DNA from: Heterodera schachtii
Lineage: Eukaryota > Nematoda > Chromadorea > Rhabditida > Heteroderidae
Assembly: GCA_023374025.1 (NCBI GenBank)
Contig: SIJG01000003.1
Coordinates: forward strand, 2,448,416 to 2,512,415
Length of the DNA: 64,000 nucleotides
Direction: 5' to 3'
The position numbers and the translations under genes were made by a program. Position 1 is the first letter of the stretch. Every line of letters starts with the position of its first letter. Shown here piece by piece: positions 26,799 through 38,227 of this stretch. The notes under the pieces are model-generated. The model saw only the letters and a program-made list of their open reading frames with translations. It made no database searches and was not told where the DNA came from.

Positions 26799-27860
26799 TT
26801 CACTCTCTTCTTTCTCTCTCTCTCTATTTCTGTTTCTCTTTGTCTCTCTCTCTCTCACTGTTTCTCTTTCTCTTTCTCTCCTCTCTCTTCATTCACTCTC
26901 TTCCGGTGTCTCACTCTCTCTCTCTCTTTTTGTCTCTCTCTCGCTTTATCTCTCCCAGTCTCTCTATTCATTTTTTTTCTCTCTCTCTCTCCCAGTCTCT
27001 CTCTTTGTGTCTCACTCTCTCTCTCTCTTTCTGTCTTTTTCTCTATCTCATGGTCAACTCTCTCAGTCTGTCTCTCTCCACTCTCTCTGTCGCTCACTCT
27101 CTCTTAGTGTCTCTCTCTCTCTCTTTGTCTCTCTCTCTCGCTCTCAACCTCTCCCTCCCTCTTTCTCTCCCCTACTCTCTCTCTCTCTCTTTGTCTCTCT
27201 CTCTGTCTCTCACTCTCTCCTTTTCTTTTTATCTCATCTCTCTTCACTCTTCACTCTCTCTCTCTGTCTTTTTCACTCTCTCTCTCTTTGTCTCTCATTC
27301 ACTCTCTCTCTCTTCACTTCGCTCTGTCTTTCTCTCTCTCTCTCTATCTCCTTTTCTCTTTCTCTCTCCAGTCTCTCACTCTCTCTCTCCCAGTCTCTCT
27401 CTCATTTCTCTCTTTCTCTCTCTCTTCTTTTCTCTCTCTCTCTCTCTCGCTTTCTCTCTCCCAGTCTCTCTGTATTCATTTTCTCTCTCTCTCTCCCAGT
27501 CTCTCTCTTTCTCTCTCTCTCACCCAGTATCTCTCTTCTCCTTTCTCCCTCCTCTTTTCTCTCTCTTCATTTCTCTCTCTCTCTCGCTTTCTCTCTCCCA
27601 ATCTCTCTCTCTTCATTTTCTCTCTCTCTCTCTCTCTCTCCCAGCCTCTCTCTATTCATTTTCTCTTTCTCTCTCTCCCAGTCTCTCACTCTCTCCTCTC
27701 TCTCTCTCTCTCTACCAGTCTCTCTCTTCTCTTTTCTCTTTCCCAGTCTCTCTCTCTCTTCTTTTCTCTCACTCTCTCCTTCTCTCTATCCTCGTTTCCT
27801 TCTCTCTTCTTTTTTCTTTTTCTCTCTCCCAATCTCCCAATCTCTCACCTTTCTTTTTTT
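26799..27860. repeat. CT-rich low-complexity array (unit 1)
   Basis: About 1 kb of CTCTCT with TTT, CCCAGT and CATT interruptions forming loosely repeated blocks such as CTCTCTCCCAGTCTCTCT. Long Ser-Leu open frames in all three plus frames are artefacts. Confidence 0.95.
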
Positions 27861-28082
27861 TATATTTTTCCAAAACAAAATTGGCACAACGTCTATAAGC
27901 GCAAATTCAAAAGACGTAAACATCGCGGACACACAGAAATTGTCAAATTTATATATGGATTTTTCTTTGAGTTTTCACCTAAACACGTTCTAACACCTGA
28001 CTTCTTAAGCATAGTTCTTCAAGTAATTTTATCAGACTAATAAAAAGCAAAATTGAATAAATAAGAATGAATTTTGTGTAAT

Positions 28083-28499
28083 TCAAGTAACAATATGATC
28101 AGTATCATCAAAAGCTTTCAAATGGTTCAAAGATCCGCAGCAAATAATCGCGGAAATTGTCTCTTCTGCCATATTGCATCGCGTAAAATCCGTCTTCAGT
28201 CGCTTGAGATAAGAAAACGCCCTCTCCGCATGCGCCGAGCTGGCCGGGATGCACAAAATTTTTTGGGCGAGACGTTTCAAATTTGGCATAAACTTAAAAT
28301 AAAATTTTGGGGTATTTTATGTATGCTTATCACATTATCACCTTTTGTTAACGCCAAAATTCCAGCAAATCGACGATTTTAGTACATGGCATAGTCTCGT
28401 AAAGTCGCATTTCATTCTCGAGGCTCGACACGGGTGGGGATGAGGCAAATTCCGCAAAGACATCATTTTCAAGAATAATTTCTGTCGCCGATCCCCACC
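28083..28499 (-). pseudogene. 3' fragment of hAT transposase (unit 1 copy)
   Basis: Identical to the terminal part of the hAT gene at 31302-31720, including the C-terminal dimerisation exon (MPNLKRLAQKILCIPASSAH and ERAFSYLKRLKTDF). It is cut off at the duplication junction, so it has no 5' part. Confidence 0.85.
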
Positions 28500-28501
28500 A
28501 C

Positions 28502-29182
28502 GATATCAATCCTCTGAATGTTGAATTTTAGTCATCAGTGAATTGAAACAGCAAGATTCGGGCAATGTGTGAGACGTTCCGGCGGCTCACTTGACGCGAA
28601 GTCTGTTCCACATGAACCGGGTGGTTTTCAGGAAATGACGCGAAATGAGCTTGGCGGAATTGCAAGCCAACGACGAAGAACAAGGAGAAGGCACACAGAA
28701 CAGTTTCAGGTAAGTGTCGGAGTGATGAAAAAAGCAGCAACAAAAATAAGTTTTGGTCCCCGAGCAAAATGTTCGTCGTGGATTTGCTCTCACGAACCTG
28801 ATAACCGCATTTTGGAAACTATGTTTGAAAATTTTTCCTTTATTTTCCTTTTTACTCCTTTAGCGTCTCCCGTCTTTTTTCAATTACTCCGGCACTTAGA
28901 CATCTCGTGATGATCATCATATTGATTCGTTTTGTTGTTTTGAATTTTTGTTTAGTAAAATTGGTTTTATACAAGTTTTTGAATAAATTTTTGTTCAGAA
29001 GGGACGTGATTTTATGTATTCTTGGTTCTAAATTAGTCTAATGAGTGTTATAATTAATTTTGTTAAGCGCCATAAAAAGATATAAAAACTGCTTTTTGAA
29101 ATTATTTTTTCGCTGAGTTGACGAATCGTCGCTTTTTGGCTGAGTTGACGAATCGTTGAGTTGATGCGGATCGAGAACTTTT
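28502..29182 (+). pseudogene. Internally deleted MULE relic (unit 2)
   Basis: Copy of the relic at 25200-25880, carried by the direct duplication, with the same deletion and stops. Confidence 0.8.
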
Positions 29183-30101
29183 GACGGCAGGGACGTCTTT
29201 TTTGTTGGGGCGGGATGTGATAAGTAGAGCTCGCATTTTGAGGCAGATGCCTTTTTTTTCTGCGCATTAGTTCCGATATAATAAGCAAAAATAACACCTT
29301 TTCCACTTGGTTTGAGGCTTCTACGCTGACTTTTATTATGCCTTTTTTTGCCTTTTTCGGGATTTACGTGCCTTAAATGCCTTTTTTGGCATTTTGCCGT
29401 TTTGGTGCCTTTTTTTGCGTTTTTTCCAGAAATTCCACTAAAAATGCAATAAAATCGGCAAAATACACCCCTAAGAAATGATCCGAAAATTTTTTAAAAA
29501 ATACACCCCCTAAGAATTGAAATTTTTTTTTAGAAAATACACCCCCTAAGAATTGATAAATTTTCTCAAAAATTATTTAATTTTTTTCTTGTAAAAAAAT
29601 TCTATGCTTAAATTTTCCTTCTTCGAAAAAGATTTAAGTATTTCATATAAGGTGGAAAAAACCTAAAATAAGTTTAGTTTCCTACAATGCGGCAGAGAAG
29701 CGAAATAAGGAATAGGTAAATTGTAGGGAACTAAATTCAAAGATGAACTATAGTTTCCTACATCAGAATGTAGGAAACTAAAAAACATTACGCCAGAAAA
29801 GCCCAAAAATTTAAAATTCTGGTAAAATCAAGCATTTCTCGTATACTAGCCCGAAAGCGCGCCTTCGGCGCGCATTTGGGCTAGTTATAAAAATGAAATT
29901 GTCTCAATAAAACTATTACAAAAAAAGAAATAAAAAAAAATTTTCCTGAATTTTTGATTTTTGTTCAAATAAGTCATTGTTTAAAATTTTTTAAATAAAA
30001 TAAATTTGAAACCAAGATTCTCAAAATTTAAACCCCTGTTTAGAATAGAAATTTAAATAATTCTGCGTTCTAGTTCAAACAGTTTAATTTTAATTATAGG
30101 T

Positions 30102-31081
30102 TCACTCTCTTCTTTCTCTCTCTCTCTCTATTTCTGTTTCTCTTTGTCTCTCTCTCTCTCACTGTTTCTCTTTCTCTTTCTCTCCTCTCTCTTCATTCAC
30201 TCTCTTCCGGTGTCTCACTCTCTCTCTCTCTTTTTGTCTCTCTCTCGCTTTATCTCTCCCAGTCTCTCTATTCATTTTTTTTCTCTCTCTCTCTCCCAGT
30301 CTCTCTCTTTGTGTCTCACTCTCTCTCTCTCTTTCTGTCTTTTTCTCTATCTCATGGTCAACTCTCTCAGTCTGTCTCTCTCCACTCTCTCTGTCGCTCA
30401 CTCTCTCTTAGTGTCTCTCTCTCTCTCTTTGTCTCTCTCTCTCGCTCTCAACCTCTCCCTCCCTCTTTCTCTCCCCTACTCTCTCTCTCTCTTTGTCTCT
30501 CTCTCTGTCTCTCACTCTCTCCTTTTCTTTTTATCTCATCTCTCTTCACTCTTCACTCTCTCTCTCTGTCTTTTTCACTCTCTCTCTCTTTGTCTCTCAT
30601 TCACTCTCTCTCTCTTCACTTCGCTCTGTCTTACTCTCTCTCTCTCTATCTCCTTTTCTCTTTCTCTCTCCAGTCTCTCACTCTCTCTCTCCCAGTCTCT
30701 CTGTATTCATTTTCTCTCTCTCTCTCCCAGTCTCTCTCTTTCTCTCTCTCTCACCCAGTATCTCTCTTCTCCTTTCTCCCTCCTCTTTTCTCTCTCTTCA
30801 TTTCTCTCTCTCTCTCGCTTTCTCTCTCCCAATCTCTCTCTCTTCATTTTCTCTCTCTCTCTCTCCCAGCCTCTCTCTATTCATTTTCTCTTTCTCTCTC
30901 TCCCAGTCTCTCACTCTCTCCTCTCTCTCTCTACCAGTCTCTCTCTTCTCTTTTCTCTTTCCCAGTCTCTCTCTCTCTTCTTTTCTCTCACTCTCTCCTT
31001 CTCTCTATCCTCGTTTCCTTCTCTCTTCTTTTTTCTTTTTCTCTCTCCCAATCTCCCAATCTCTCACCTTTCTTTTTTTTA
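30102..31081. repeat. CT-rich low-complexity array (unit 2)
   Basis: Second copy of the array at 26799-27860, about 80 bases shorter through loss of CT dinucleotide pairs and one larger block. Lies inside the hAT element between its left end and the 3' end of the transposase gene. Confidence 0.95.
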
Positions 31082-31301
31082 TATTTTTCCAAAACAAAAT
31101 TGGCACAACGTCTATAAGCGCAAATTCAAAAGACGTAAACATCGCGGACACACAGAAATTGTCAAATTTATATATGGATTTTTCTTTGAGTTTTCACCTA
31201 AACACGTTCTAACACCTGACTTCTTAAGCATAGTTCTTCAAGTAATTTTATCAGACTAATAAAAAGCAAAATTGAATAAATAAGAATGAATTTTGTGTAA
31301 T

Positions 31302-33262
31302 TCAAGTAACAATATGATCAGTATCATCAAAAGCTTTCAAATGGTTCAAAGATCCGCAGCAAATAATCGCGGAAATTGTCTCTTCTGCCATATTGCATCG
31401 CGTAAAATCCGTCTTCAGTCGCTTGAGATAAGAAAACGCCCTCTCCGCATGCGCCGAGCTGGCCGGGATGCACAAAATTTTTTGGGCGAGACGTTTCAAA
31501 TTTGGCATAAACTTAAAATAAAATTTTGGGGTATTTTATGTATGCTTATCACATTATCACCTTTTGTTAACGCCAAAATTCCAGCAAATCGACGATTTTA
31601 GTACATGGCATAGTCTCGTAAAGTCGCATTTCATTCTCGAGGCTCGACACGGGTGGGGATGAGGCAAATTCCGCAAAGACATCATTTTCAAGAATAATTT
31701 CTGTCGCCGATCCCCACCTGTACATCTTCTGTCCCACAACTCGAGTTGAGTAACCAAATGCCGAACATAACCCTTACACTTAAAACGAAATATAAAAACA
31801 AAAATTTATTTACTTCATTGAGTGACCATCTTGGAACTTTCTTCGAAATTGACTCCATTTTTCGCAATATATTTGGGCCCAAGTAGGCAGCGGCACACAC
31901 AATCTTTCGATTCAAAGACCGCTCGATTTTTCGAGCCAAACAGGAGAGAGCTGAGCGTGCCAATGCTCGCTGAAGAGAATGTTCCTCCCCTTGGTCGTCG
32001 CTGCACCGTTGAATATGAAGTTCAAGTTTGGCTAACACAGGGAGAACCAAATTGATGGTAGGGCTTTTGGCTACCTTAAAATATTTAACTTAAATTAAAA
32101 ATTTTCCTTCAATTTTGAATAATTGCCTCCAATTTCGCGACTGCCAGTGAAAAAGCCTAAAAAATCCCAGTATATGCTTTAAAGTCTTCTTTGAAGACCG
32201 ACAATACATGGCATAGGCATCGAACGTGCGAAAAACGCTCTGAAAATCATTTTACAATTTTGCTGAAAAGACTTGATAATTAACACACCTTCGCCACCGC
32301 TTAACATGTTTTGTCCCTCGTCAGTTGTCCTTCCAATTTGCGTAACAGTTTCACATGCCGCCGCGCCTTTCTTGATTAGAAGATTGTGAATGAATTCCGT
32401 CACTGTCTTCCTCGTTTTTTCGCTTTCACTCCGTTCACCAAAGTGGATGATGAACGGGCGCAGAAGGCTAACGAATACATATTCATAAAAGAAAAAACTT
32501 CTTACAAATTCTCCGTGAGGACGTGAGCGATGATTACGAAATAGTCCCTCTTGTTTTTGCCAAAATCGTAGCAGATAGCACCGGAAATTTTGATCCTTTC
32601 CAAGAGTCCTTTGTATTCTTGCTGCTCTTCCCTCCCCGTGGCGCGGTCCCGTACTGCTTGTGCAATTCCTATGCGCGACGGCGTAACACTTCTGCTTTCA
32701 CACAAAGTTCCAACTTTCTCATGCGCAACGCTAAAATGTCACTTAAAAATTTTTTTAAAAATTTATAACGTACCACAGCTTACCATAAGCTGTAACGATT
32801 TGATGGAATTCTTCCGACTCGAAAAAACGAAATGGGTTGCCTTTCAATGCTGCACAAGTAATTTGGTTTTTGTAGTCGGACTTCAGCTTGTCAATGTCAT
32901 AGCCTCCGAAATGCCATTGGTAATGACCCCTGAAATTATTTTTGATTAAAAAAAGAATAAAAAACTGGTTTACGAAATTGAGCGCCAACATTTCTTCTGA
33001 AATAATCGTTCACATATTTTGCAAACTAGGAACTCGCTTGCTTTTCCATCTTCAAGCAGTTCTTCAAAAGCACATGAATATTTGCTTACGGTTTTCATTG
33101 GTTTCCTGGACCACTGTTTTTCTTTAAGGTTGATTTTCCGCTTAATAAAAATTTAAAAGAACTCACAGCTCTTTCATAAGTTTTGTTTTCCTGACTCGTT
33201 AGCGGAGTCCTGCAGTAGCTATCCAATTTGATAACAATTGGTGAATTTTCGTCAGAATCCAT
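31302..33262 (-). CDS. hAT transposase, probably decayed
   Basis: Several exons read from ATG 33262 (MDSDENSPIVIKLDSYC) to TAA at about 31302. The second exon holds a BED-like zinc finger (WSRKPMKTV, then FLVCKICERLF). Middle exons carry a catalytic-core-like region (NPFRFFESEEFHQIV; GRTTDEGQN; ALARSALSCLARKIERSL). The last exon is the hAT C-terminal dimerisation domain: MPNLKRLAQKILCIPASSAH, ERAFSYLKRLKTDF. It would cut and paste the surrounding element. In the penultimate exon, frame-consistent reading from SSLENEMRLYETMP meets TAA at 31567-31569 before a usable donor. Both duplicated copies share this stop, so the copy is probably inactive unless splicing avoids it. The exon chain is less certain than the domain call. 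Confidence 0.75.
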
Positions 33263-33393
33263 TAAAAAGTAATTTTAAAACAGTTAAATGATTTTACATA
33301 AATGTGTTGTTGCTTTAAATTAAATAATGAAGAAGAAAAAGTAAGCAAAATTTAAATTTATGAGCTTTTCTGGCATAATGAATCGTAGTTTCC

Positions 33394-36300
33394 GGCGCGC
33401 CAACGATTCGTCAACTCGACGATTCGTCAACTCAGCCAAAAAGCGACGATTCGTCAACTCAGTCAAATGTCAACGATTCGTCAACTCAATTATTCGTCAA
33501 TTCGACGATTCGTCAACTCAGCCAAAAAATTACGATTCGTCAACCCAGTCAAATGTCAACGATTCGTCAACTCGACGATTCGTCAACTCAGCCAAAAAGC
33601 GACGATTCGTCAACTCAGTCAAAAATTGTTTAAAAAAGCATTTTCCATGGCTTTTCATGGCGCTTAACAAAACTTAAAACTCTTATAGACTAATTTAGAA
33701 CACATAAAATCCCGACCCTCAAAAATAGTCAGTTAAAAACATGATTAAACAATTTTATTAAACAAAAATTCAAAGGAAAAAACGAATCAAAATGATGATT
33801 ACACGGGATTAGGTTAAACAAATTTCAACCGAGATTATAGGGCGAATGAAGGGTTAATAATTCAATAAATTGCAATTGGTTCAATCTTCCGCTCCTGCAT
33901 AGTCCTCATGTACTTGTGCCCCTCGTGCACGCAGCCCGCCCACATAGCCCTGCATCTGCAAACTCAGCAGAGAAAGGATGTTCAAGATGTCTTCGTCGGT
34001 GTTGTACTCCGCTTCGTCCAGTGCATCTCCGATCAATTGCTCCTTCAAAATATATCTGATGCGACGCTTGTGTGGGAACACCCGGGCAGATCTGGCGATG
34101 TCCATCTGTTTGTCGACTGAATCCAGAATCGCTGCTAGGAAGTCTGACAAAGACGGGTGATGGACTAAACCTCGCTAAAATGTGAAAATTGATGAAAATC
34201 GCATTAAAAATCGCATTACCGAAAATTGGAGATGTGACGCCTCCATAGCATTGTTCGTCTTCTCCACTGCTGACCTCGCACGGTCGTGGACATTCCAGAA
34301 GTGCACAGGATACAGTGGCGGCCGCACAGTCGGCAGCTCCCAGCGCGGCACTACCGAAAAAAATGATGTTGACGGTTGCGTTGTTGGCGTTGATGGAACT
34401 GGTGAAGGGTTGCCGAATTGGATGAAATTGTTACCATAAACATGGTCTAAGTTTACTAAAATAAAGAAGAAAGGAACGAATTTAAACAACTAAAATACTC
34501 ACCACTACCAAATGAATTTCTGCGACTGTATTCGGTATCCCTCGTGTCATTGGTGCTGGTTGAACTGCGTCGGCTCTGATCAGCGCCCGGAGCAAACGCG
34601 ACGGCGCCGGCTTCTTGTTCGTGTGCGGTCAACCCAACATACACCCTCGCAAAGTAGCCGAAAAACGCAGCCAAACCATCGGGTGCATGGTTTACTATGA
34701 GCGTAAAACCACGACGAACATGTTGTTCGGGAATCAATGCCAGAGCAAGAAGCTTTCTAGGAGTGAACTTTTTTTTTCATTTTTTCATTCACTCCAACAC
34801 TCACCTGAAACTGTTCCGCGCGCCTTCTCCTTGTTCTTCGTCGTTGGCATACAATTCCTCCAAGCCCATTTCGCGCCATTTTCTGAAAACTGCCTGGCTC
34901 ATGTGGAATAGGCATCCCGTCAATTTGGCCGCTGGAAACGTCTCGCGCATCGCCCGAATCGTTGCTGTTTCAAAGTCGCTGATGACTTAAATTTTGGGAT
35001 GAAATGAAGTTAGGAGAGAAATGATCACTTACTATGTGCTGGTGCGTTGGGTGCAATCACCGTTTTGACCGCATTGAGCGCCTCTTCGTAGTATTTCCGT
35101 TGTTTTCCAGGCAGCAGAGCATGCACACATAATGCGAGCCGCCGGTTGACAAAAGCGCCGATCACGAAACACTGCGTCCATGCGGCTGGTGCCACTTTGA
35201 ATGTTCCATCAACCGAAATTTTCCTCGCCCGGTTCAAAACGTCCAACAGCTGAAAATAAAAGCGGAAAAATTGAACATAGAAATTAATGAACTTAACTTC
35301 GGGTGTGCAAAGACCAAGACCACATCCGATTCTCCTTGGCGATGCACTCGGCTGTCATACAACAATGTGCTTTCGCCATCCTTCATAAGCAGGGCATCGG
35401 GTAGGACAACATTCAGAGGGTTGGCACGGTCCATGTTGTCGTAAATCTTCCTTTTCTGCCTAAAAAATGGAAATAAAAGTTAAAAAGGAATACAAGTATC
35501 AAAAGAGAATAACCTTCTCATTACTGCCGCCAGTGCGAGGTCAGTGCCCATGGACACAAAGGTTTCGTCCTTGGTGTTTGCACGCACTTCTGCCAATACT
35601 TTTGATGGCTTTTGGCGCGGGTTTTCCATCGTTGTCGTCTTAATTCCGTTGCGTTTTACCTCCGCATGAAAGCACGCTGGGTCCGGCAGATGGTTGTGCA
35701 CTTTTCTTCCGAGCACACCATTTGTTCCGCCTTCTTTCCTCAATGCTGCAGTTGCCTCACAGTCACGGTTGGAACAGCGGAACCACCGCCCTCTGATGCG
35801 AGTGAAACGGAACCCTGGAAAAAATCGAAAATCCATTCAAAAATTTAACCACCCGACCTTGATGCCAAATGCATAATGCTCCCCTCTCCGTTTTTCCTTG
35901 CTTAAATTCGATTAGAGGTCTGTTTTCCTCATCGTCTTCATCTGATGCGGTGTATTCGGCTTGTTCAATCTGCTCTGCGTCCTCGCGTTGGTTAGGGAAA
36001 ATGTTGCTGTCGTCGTAATCAGCAGACGGCTCTCCAAACCGCTTTGGTGTTTTTCGTCGATGTTGTTGTTCAATTTGTTTACGAATCGATTTCATTGATT
36101 TGCTTAAATTGAAAAACAACATTGAAATTGATGCAATGTCAAATGCGCCTACAATTCGCCTTGTAAAGCATTACATAAAGGCCAAAATTAAAATAAATTA
36201 CTGCATGCGTAATAAATATTTATTTTTTTATAAACTACTTGCCGAATACGAGTTCGAACCCCTCGTCATGCTTAGTCAATTGGTTTTAAGTTCCATTTTT

Positions 36301-36590
36301 TAAGCAATTATTGATTGAGTTGACGAATCGTCGCATTTTGGCTGAGTTGACGAATCGTCGAGTTGACGAATCGTTAAGTTGACGAATCGTTGACATTTGA
36401 CTGAGTTGACGAATCGTCGCATTTTGGCTGAGTTGACGAATCGTCGAGTTGACGAATCGTTAAGTTGACGAATCGTTGACATTTGGCTGAGTTGACGAAT
36501 CGTCGCATTTTGGCTGAGTTGACGAATCGTCGAGTTGACGAATCGTTGAGTTGACGAATCGTTGAGTTGACGAATCGTGGGGAGGCGGCT
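33394..36590. mobile_element. MULE (Mutator-like) transposon nested in the hAT element
   Basis: A 3,197-bp element flanked by the 9-bp direct repeat GTAGTTTCC (33385-33393 and 36591-36599), the duplication length usual for Mutator-like elements. Its ends are inverted arrays of the words ACGATTCGTCAACTC (left, about 33402-33625) and GAGTTGACGAATCGT (right, about 36317-36578), with an AGCCAAAAAGCG spacer word. It encodes a full MULE transposase on the minus strand. The insertion target is the right terminal zone of the hAT element, so it came after that element. Confidence 0.88.
33881..36095 (-). CDS. MULE transposase with FLYWCH zinc finger
   Basis: Open, phase-consistent exons run from ATG 36095 (MKSIRKQIEQQHRRK; an in-frame ATG also exists at 36122) to TGA 33881-33883, about 650 residues. 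The N-terminal FLYWCH-type finger is visible: FRFTRIRGRWFRCSNRDCEA followed by VHNHLPD. The DDE/MULE core follows: KISVDGTFKVAPAAWTQCFV (first Asp in VDGTF), then IISDFETATIRAM (second Asp in SDFE), KLTGCLFHMSQAVFRKW, and a later KRRIRYILKEQLIGDALDE segment. Family members excise the element and make 8-10 bp target duplications. No internal stop or frameshift is seen, so it may be recently active. Splice junctions such as CATA|GTAAGT to AAG|TCATC keep phase. Confidence 0.88.
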
Positions 36591-36902
36591 GTAGTTTCCT
36601 ACATTCTTATTATAGGAAACTATAATTTTTTTGGGTCAGACACAAATGTAGGAAACTAAACTTATTTTAGGTTTTTTCCACCTTAATTTCATATCATTTA
36701 AAAGACCAAAATATAGTTTTTTGGTAAATGTTTACGTGTTTTGCTCCTTAAAAATTCTTAATAAAAAATTTTAAATGCCTTTTTTCATGCCTTTTTCTGG
36801 GTTTTCGTGCCTTTTCATGCCTTTTTTTTCAATTTTTTGGTGCCTATTTTAGTGCCTTTTTCGCGATTTTTGGTGCCTTTTTTTGCGAGCTCTTGTGATA
36901 AG

Positions 36903-37371
36903 GACGAATATTCATTTTGGTTTTAAATTTATTTGGCGTTTTGTTCTTATTTTAATGTTTGTGAATTGTTTAATTTTCCTCCTCAGATTTTGTGTTTTTA
37001 GCATTCAGTTAATATATTCTTAAGTCTGATTGTCGTCTCTCCTGAATTTATTTGTGGTGTTTGATTTTAATTGGGTAAATTGTGTTTGTATTTGCTTGTG
37101 TGTTTAATTTGATTTAACAGAGAATGTTAGTACCCCCAACGGTCCAATTTTCTCTATATAATTTTTTCAAAATTTTTAAAAAAATTGTATGAATTCTGGT
37201 TCATCATTCTAAAAAGCTAAAAAAGTCCTTTTTTCACCCTTTTTGTGGGAACAGTAAAGCGTACGATTACCATGAATTATTTTACACCGTTAACACCTCT
37301 CACTGCTTTCCTCCTCCCTCCCACTGCTGATTGTGAGTGGAATGCACCGATTTTTTATCTTTTTTTTAAAA
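36903..37371. other. Non-coding stretch between hAT element and ubiquitin-like gene
   Basis: AT-rich; no exon found. Presumably contains the promoter of the ubiquitin-like gene. Confidence 0.5.
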
Positions 37372-37837
37372 ATGCAATCATTATATATTTTGTTCCTTCC
37401 GTTTTTAGCAGACTATATTAAAATCACAATGCAAATTAAAGTTAAAACGCTCACTGGGAGCATCGTCACCCTCGAAGTTGAGGCGAGCGATACAACCGAG
37501 AAGGTGCTCGCAAAAATCGACGTCAACGAAGGCGTCCCACCGGGACAACTGCTTCTCATCTTCAATGGTAATTCTCCCGTTTGCTAGACATTGCTCATAA
37601 AACAATTGTTCAGGGGAGCAATTGGAGAATGGTCGCAGTCTTTCGTCTTACGGAGTCATTAATGAGTCTTCGCTCGATCTCGTCATGCGCGACACTGCTC
37701 ACGGAGTCTACGCTCCTGCTCCAGCTACTAGTCAACAGCCGCCCTCTGACGACATGGGCGCCGCCGTTTGGGCTAAGCCTGCGACTACCTCGACCGGAAC
37801 GCCCGCACAGACTCGTGGCGGCAGCAGCAACAAATGA
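37372..37837 (+). CDS. Divergent ubiquitin-like protein with C-terminal extension, possible signal peptide
   Basis: Two exons (37372-37567 and 37614-37837). From Met 37429 the protein is 120 residues. The first 72 are a clear ubiquitin fold ([27 protein letters not shown] at the Ile44 patch, [16 protein letters not shown]). Compared with ubiquitin, Lys48 is Glu, Lys63 is Asn, Lys11 is Ser, and the LRLRGG tail is replaced after Arg72 by a 48-residue Pro/Thr/Ser/Gly-rich extension, so conjugation is not expected. An in-frame Met at 37372 adds [13 protein letters not shown], which looks like a signal peptide. Secreted ubiquitin-extension proteins are known effectors of cyst nematodes. However, TTTTTAG at 37401-37407 could equally be an acceptor for trans-splicing, leaving Met 37429 as the start. 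Confidence 0.75.
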
Positions 37838-38227
37838 ACGGCGGCCGAAATCGCGAAATGATCAGGAACAGATGGACGAAATTTGATTGTTGGGAAGAAC
37901 AAAAAATGCAATTGTATCTCAGTATTATATAATTATTCGATGTTAAACAAATCCGTCCTCTTCTATTATCAAATCATACATGAATAAATACCTATCTCAA
38001 AAAGAAGCACAATTCCGTGTTTGCCACATAAAATCATAAGAAACCCTTTGAAACATATTTTTCATAAATGTGAAAACAAATTTTGAAAAGTGGGGTACCA
38101 GCTTTACTATTACCGTCATTCAGAAAGGGCGACACCGACTTATTCCTCAGCATAAATGATTGTTAGTTTTATAGAATTAATGCATTGTGGTGCTAACTGA
38201 AATCAAATCTTGAACACTCATTTTTTG

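Larger units (their letters stand above)
25200..28499. repeat. 3.3 kb direct duplication, unit 1
   Basis: Almost identical to 28502-31720. Each unit contains an internally deleted MULE relic, the left end of the hAT element, a CT-rich array, and the 3' end of the hAT transposase gene. The junction between units has only two or three shared bases. The visible differences are in the CT-rich array and in homopolymer lengths. Confidence 0.9.
28502..31720. repeat. 3.3 kb direct duplication, unit 2
   Basis: Second copy of the unit at 25200-28499, shorter mainly because of losses in the CT-rich array. Beyond 31720 the hAT gene continues without interruption, whereas unit 1 stops inside that gene. 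Unit 2 is therefore probably the original locus and unit 1 the added copy, or an assembly artefact. Confidence 0.9.
29225..36894. mobile_element. hAT-superfamily DNA transposon (interrupted by a MULE)
   Basis: The left end is TAGAGCTCGC at 29225 and the right end GCGAGCTCTT at 36885-36894, imperfect inverted termini. Both are flanked by the 8-bp direct repeat GTGATAAG (29217-29224 and 36895-36902), the target-duplication size of hAT elements. Inner terminal zones also match in inverted orientation, such as AAGTTTAGTTTCCTAC at the left and its complement at 36650-36675, plus GCCTTTTT word arrays. The element holds a transposase gene with a hAT dimerisation domain. Its right part is split by a MULE at 33394-36590. 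A second copy of the left end with the same GTGATAAG flank is at 25915-25923 because of the direct duplication. Confidence 0.8.
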